7,890 nt of DNA from Actinomycetes bacterium (lineage in GTDB: Bacteria > Actinomycetota > Actinomycetes > JAJYSQ01): assembly GCA_021793495.1 (NCBI GenBank), contig JAJYSQ010000055.1, positions 1 through 7,890 of the forward strand. Direction: 5' to 3'. The translations under genes and the position numbers were made by a program. The notes below the pieces were generated by a model. It did not search any database. It was given only the letters and a program-made list of their open reading frames with translations, and was not told where the DNA came from. Shown piece by piece: positions 6,489 to 7,890 of this stretch; the stretch's first letter is position 1, and each line of letters opens with the position of its first letter.

Positions 6489-6560
6489 GGGCCCCGAACC
6501 GGGCCCCGAACCGGGCCCTGGACAGAGCCCTGGACAGAGCCCTGGACAGAGTTCTGAACA
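6489..6560 (+). repeat. Six tandem 12-bp units upstream of bldG
   Basis: Six contiguous 12-bp units lie here. Two copies of GGGCCCCGAACC (6489-6500 and 6501-6512) are followed by one GGGCCCTGGACA (6513-6524). Two copies of GAGCCCTGGACA come next (6525-6536 and 6537-6548), then a diverged GAGTTCTGAACA (6549-6560). The gradient from the first pair to the last unit suggests stepwise duplication and drift. The 227-nt spacer 6443-6669 that holds it has no convincing gene, although one frame is open throughout and joins bldG. Roles as a protein-binding array or as a simple slippage product are both possible. Confidence 0.9.
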
Positions 6561-6656
6561 CAGGTCCCGTCGGGCGTCGCTCGGGGATGGTTCAATCGTG
6601 GCACGGGTGCCGCGCTGGTACCGGACCGGTCGGTCGGATGGGACGACGGGGGACGC

Positions 6657-6666
6657 AGGAGGAGGA
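6657..6666 (+). promoter_or_regulatory. Strong ribosome-binding site of bldG
   Basis: AGGAGGAGGA ends 3 nt before the GTG at 6670. The AGGAGG portion at 6657-6662 gives 7-nt spacing. It is the strongest Shine-Dalgarno in the window and decides the GTG 6670 start over upstream in-frame starts. Confidence 0.85.
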
Positions 6667-6669
6667 TCC

Positions 6670-7008
6670 GTGGAGCTCACACTGTCCACCCGCGACGTTG
6701 GGGAGCACACCGTGGTGGAGGTCGGCGGCGAGATCGACGTGTACACCGCGCCCAAGCTGCGCGAGGAGCTGATCGACCTGGTCGCGGCTGGTCGTTACCA
6801 CGTCGTGGTCGACATGCAGGGCGTGGAGTTCCTGGACTCGACCGGGCTCGGGGTCCTGGTCGGGGGCTTGAAGCGCCTCCGGGCGCATGACGGCAGCCTT
6901 GCCCTCGTCTGCACGCGGGAACGCACCCTGAAGGTGTTCCAGATCACCGGACTGACCAAGGTCTTCCCGATCCACTCGACCGTAGAAGGAGCGCTCGCCG
7001 GCTCCTGA
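6670..7008 (+). CDS. bldG: BldG-like STAS anti-sigma-factor antagonist
   Basis: The product has 112 residues and is a single STAS domain. It binds a partner-switching anti-sigma factor and is itself controlled by serine phosphorylation. The N-terminal strands include [17 protein letters not shown] (18-34). The phosphoacceptor loop is [15 protein letters not shown] (54-68) with Ser57, the position known to be phosphorylated in Streptomyces BldG. The C-terminal [15 protein letters not shown] (91-105) also closely matches BldG as I remember it. The start is set by the RBS at 6657-6666 and agrees with the family N-terminus. Streptomyces bldG likewise lies between a tad locus and hppA, which supports orthology. 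There it is followed by an anti-sigma-factor gene (apgA) and preceded by a DEAD/DEAH helicase gene; neither is found here. The target sigma factor cannot be read from the sequence. Confidence 0.92.
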   Translation: MELTLSTRDVGEHTVVEVGGEIDVYTAPKLREELIDLVAAGRYHVVVDMQGVEFLDSTGLGVLVGGLKRLRAHDGSLALVCTRERTLKVFQITGLTKVFPIHSTVEGALAGS

Positions 7009-7016
7009 TCGCCACC

Positions 7017-7040
7017 GCACCCGCCCCCGCACCCGCCCCC
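7017..7040 (+). repeat. C-rich 12-nt tandem duplication after bldG
   Basis: GCACCCGCCCCC occurs twice head to tail (7017-7028 and 7029-7040), starting 9 nt after the bldG stop. The stretch 7009-7045 is strongly C-rich and G-poor on the plus strand, as in Rho-utilisation regions, and no stable hairpin terminator is visible behind bldG. Rho-dependent termination of bldG is therefore an attractive inference. The rest of the 276-nt spacer 7009-7284 holds the hppA promoter and leader and no supported gene. Confidence 0.7.
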
Positions 7041-7100
7041 GACCAGCGGGATCGTGCTTGTGGACACATCAAGTCGCGCCCCGTGCCGAGCCGGTCACGG

Positions 7101-7130
7101 TTGGTCCCGAACCTCGTCGGTGCATATACT
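7101..7130 (+). promoter_or_regulatory. Candidate hppA promoter
   Basis: TTGGTC (7101-7106) and TATACT (7125-7130) are separated by 18 nt. The TATACT is an excellent housekeeping -10 (5 of 6 to TATAAT) in a very GC-rich setting. The -35 is weaker. Transcription would start near 7137, leaving a leader of about 148 nt before the hppA ATG. Confidence 0.65.
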
Positions 7131-7274
7131 CCGCGCGATCGATCCGGCCCTGGGCGGGCCACCATGTCGATCCTGACGCCGTCGTCGCCGCGCAAGGTTC
7201 CCCGCCACGAGGAGCCGCTTCCGGGGGCGCGGCACCTCGCGCGGGAGCCCGTGCGGGTTACCTGTCGGCCGTCG

Positions 7275-7280
7275 AGGAGG
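7275..7280 (+). promoter_or_regulatory. Ribosome-binding site of hppA
   Basis: A perfect AGGAGG lies 4 nt before the ATG at 7285, in the frame that encodes the pyrophosphatase. It fixes the start of hppA. Confidence 0.85.
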
Positions 7281-7284
7281 ACGT

Positions 7285-7890
7285 ATGCCCGGGTTGGTCG
7301 TCGCCGCTTCCGGAGGGGTTGTTCCGCTCGGCGGAGGTGACTACGGCCTGGTCGTCGCCGTCGCCGTCATCGCGGTCCTGGCGCTCGGGGTCGCCGGGTA
7401 CCTGGTGCGCGAGGTGCTGGCCGCCGGAGAGGGCACCGCCCAGATGCGGTCGATCGCCGCGGCGATCCAGGAGGGTGCCTCGGCGTACCTGAGCCGGCAG
7501 TTCCGCACGCTGTCGGTCTTCGCCGTCGTTGTCTTCTTCCTGCTGTTCATCCTGCCGGCGAGCTCGACCGGCGAGCGGGTCGGGCGCTCGCTCTTCTTCC
7601 TGGTCGGGGCGACCTTCTCCGCGGTCACCGGCTACACCGGCATGTGGCTGGCCGTACGGGGGAACGTGCGGGTGGCCGCGGCAGCCAACGAGTCCGGAGC
7701 CCGCCGGGCGATGCGCATCGCCTTCCGCACCGGCGGGGTCGCCGGGATGTTCACCGTGGGCCTCGGGTTGTTCGGTGCCGCACTCGTCGTCCTGATCTTC
7801 CGCGACCAGGCGCCGAAGGTGCTCGAGGGGTTCGGGTTCGGGGCGGCGATGCTCGCCATGTTCATGCGGGTGGGCGGGGGCATCTTCACC
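7285..7890 (+). CDS. hppA: Membrane-bound proton-translocating pyrophosphatase, 5' part
   Basis: This integral membrane pump couples pyrophosphate hydrolysis to cation export, usually protons. The first 202 codons are present and the frame is open at the window end; full members have roughly 700-800 residues. Family segments visible are QEGASAYLSRQFRTLSVF at 62-79, GNVRVAAAANESG at 126-138, and LEGFGFGAAMLAMF then MRVGGGIFT at 180-202. The last is the conserved stretch just before the catalytic loops, which lie beyond the window. Hydrophobic helices are at about 21-41, 75-92, 103-124, 147-171 and 183-194. The residues that separate K+-dependent from K+-independent enzymes are not covered, so ion class is undetermined. 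It has its own candidate promoter (7101-7130) and a strong RBS, and is probably transcribed separately from bldG. Confidence 0.97.
   Translation, partial: MPGLVVAASGGVVPLGGGDYGLVVAVAVIAVLALGVAGYLVREVLAAGEGTAQMRSIAAAIQEGASAYLSRQFRTLSVFAVVVFFLLFILPASSTGERVGRSLFFLVGATFSAVTGYTGMWLAVRGNVRVAAAANESGARRAMRIAFRTGGVAGMFTVGLGLFGAALVVLIFRDQAPKVLEGFGFGAAMLAMFMRVGGGIFT

Noticed and set aside
6489..6560. CRISPR-like or iteron-type array.
   Set aside because: The units are only 12 bp and contiguous without spacers, and there are no cas or replication-initiator genes nearby.
5495..6604. A 369-codon minus-strand open frame with VQGS-type repeats.
   Set aside because: It is antisense to tadE and the TadE-like gene. 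The repeats are the reverse reading of the 12-bp array; no domain or RBS supports it.
6585..6610. A stress-sigma (SigB-family) promoter for bldG: a GNNTN match at 6585-6589, 15 nt, then GGGTGC.
   Set aside because: The match to GGGTAY is imperfect and the -35 pattern is too loose to mean anything at this GC content.
7164..7340. A 58-codon open frame in the hppA leader.
   Set aside because: It has no clear RBS and its Arg-rich product resembles nothing I know. It overlaps hppA out of frame. Kept only as a possible leader peptide.
1..7890. tRNA, rRNA, insertion sequences, attachment sites.
   Set aside because: I looked on both strands and saw no tRNA cloverleaf, no transposase-like protein and no terminal inverted repeats of an element.

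Overview
The window is about 70% GC, every gene starts with GTG or ATG, and the gene order matches a conserved locus of high-GC Actinomycetota. The reference loci I compare with from memory are Mycobacterium tuberculosis Rv3661 down to Rv3654c, and the Streptomyces region holding bldG and hppA. Having hppA next to a bldG-type gene argues against Mycobacterium. The family cannot be fixed from sequence alone; an actinomycete of the Micrococcales or a related order is my guess.

Layout: (1) 1-749, minus strand, a HAD-IB phosphatase-like gene cut off by the window start. (2) 750-1098, a divergent intergenic region. It holds an inverted repeat over a candidate promoter for the HAD gene and, at 911-978, two GC-rich hairpins that each carry seven cytosines in the loop. 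That is the hallmark of the actinobacterial 6C small RNA (B11 in M. tuberculosis), and it lies at the same place between the HAD gene and ssd. (3) 1099-6442, plus strand, a compact Tad/Flp-pilus operon: ssd (TadZ/CpaE-like), tadA ATPase, tadB and tadC platform proteins, a DUF4244 Flp-like pilin, tadE, and an Rv3654c-type TadE-like protein. Nearly every junction is a 4-nt or 1-nt stop/start overlap. The exception is a 159-nt gap before the pilin, which has its own strong ribosome-binding site. (4) 6443-6669, a spacer with six tandem 12-bp units. (5) 6670-7008, a STAS anti-sigma-factor antagonist that looks orthologous to BldG, with its phosphoacceptor serine at position 57. (6) 7009-7284, a spacer with a C-rich 12-nt tandem duplication and a good candidate promoter. 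(7) 7285-7890, the 5' part of hppA, the membrane proton-pumping pyrophosphatase, cut off by the window end.

How the genes work together: TadA powers assembly on the TadB/TadC inner-membrane platform. Ssd probably localises the machine. The DUF4244 protein is the likely major pilin and the two TadE-type proteins are minor pilins. No prepilin peptidase (TadV/CpaA) lies in the window, although the pilin and TadE carry clear prepilin-peptidase-like sites. bldG and hppA look like separate transcription units that share the neighbourhood. The less ordinary points are the 6C RNA with its stacked hairpins, the 12-bp repeat array in frame with bldG, and the absence of the helicase and the anti-sigma-factor gene that accompany bldG in Streptomyces.
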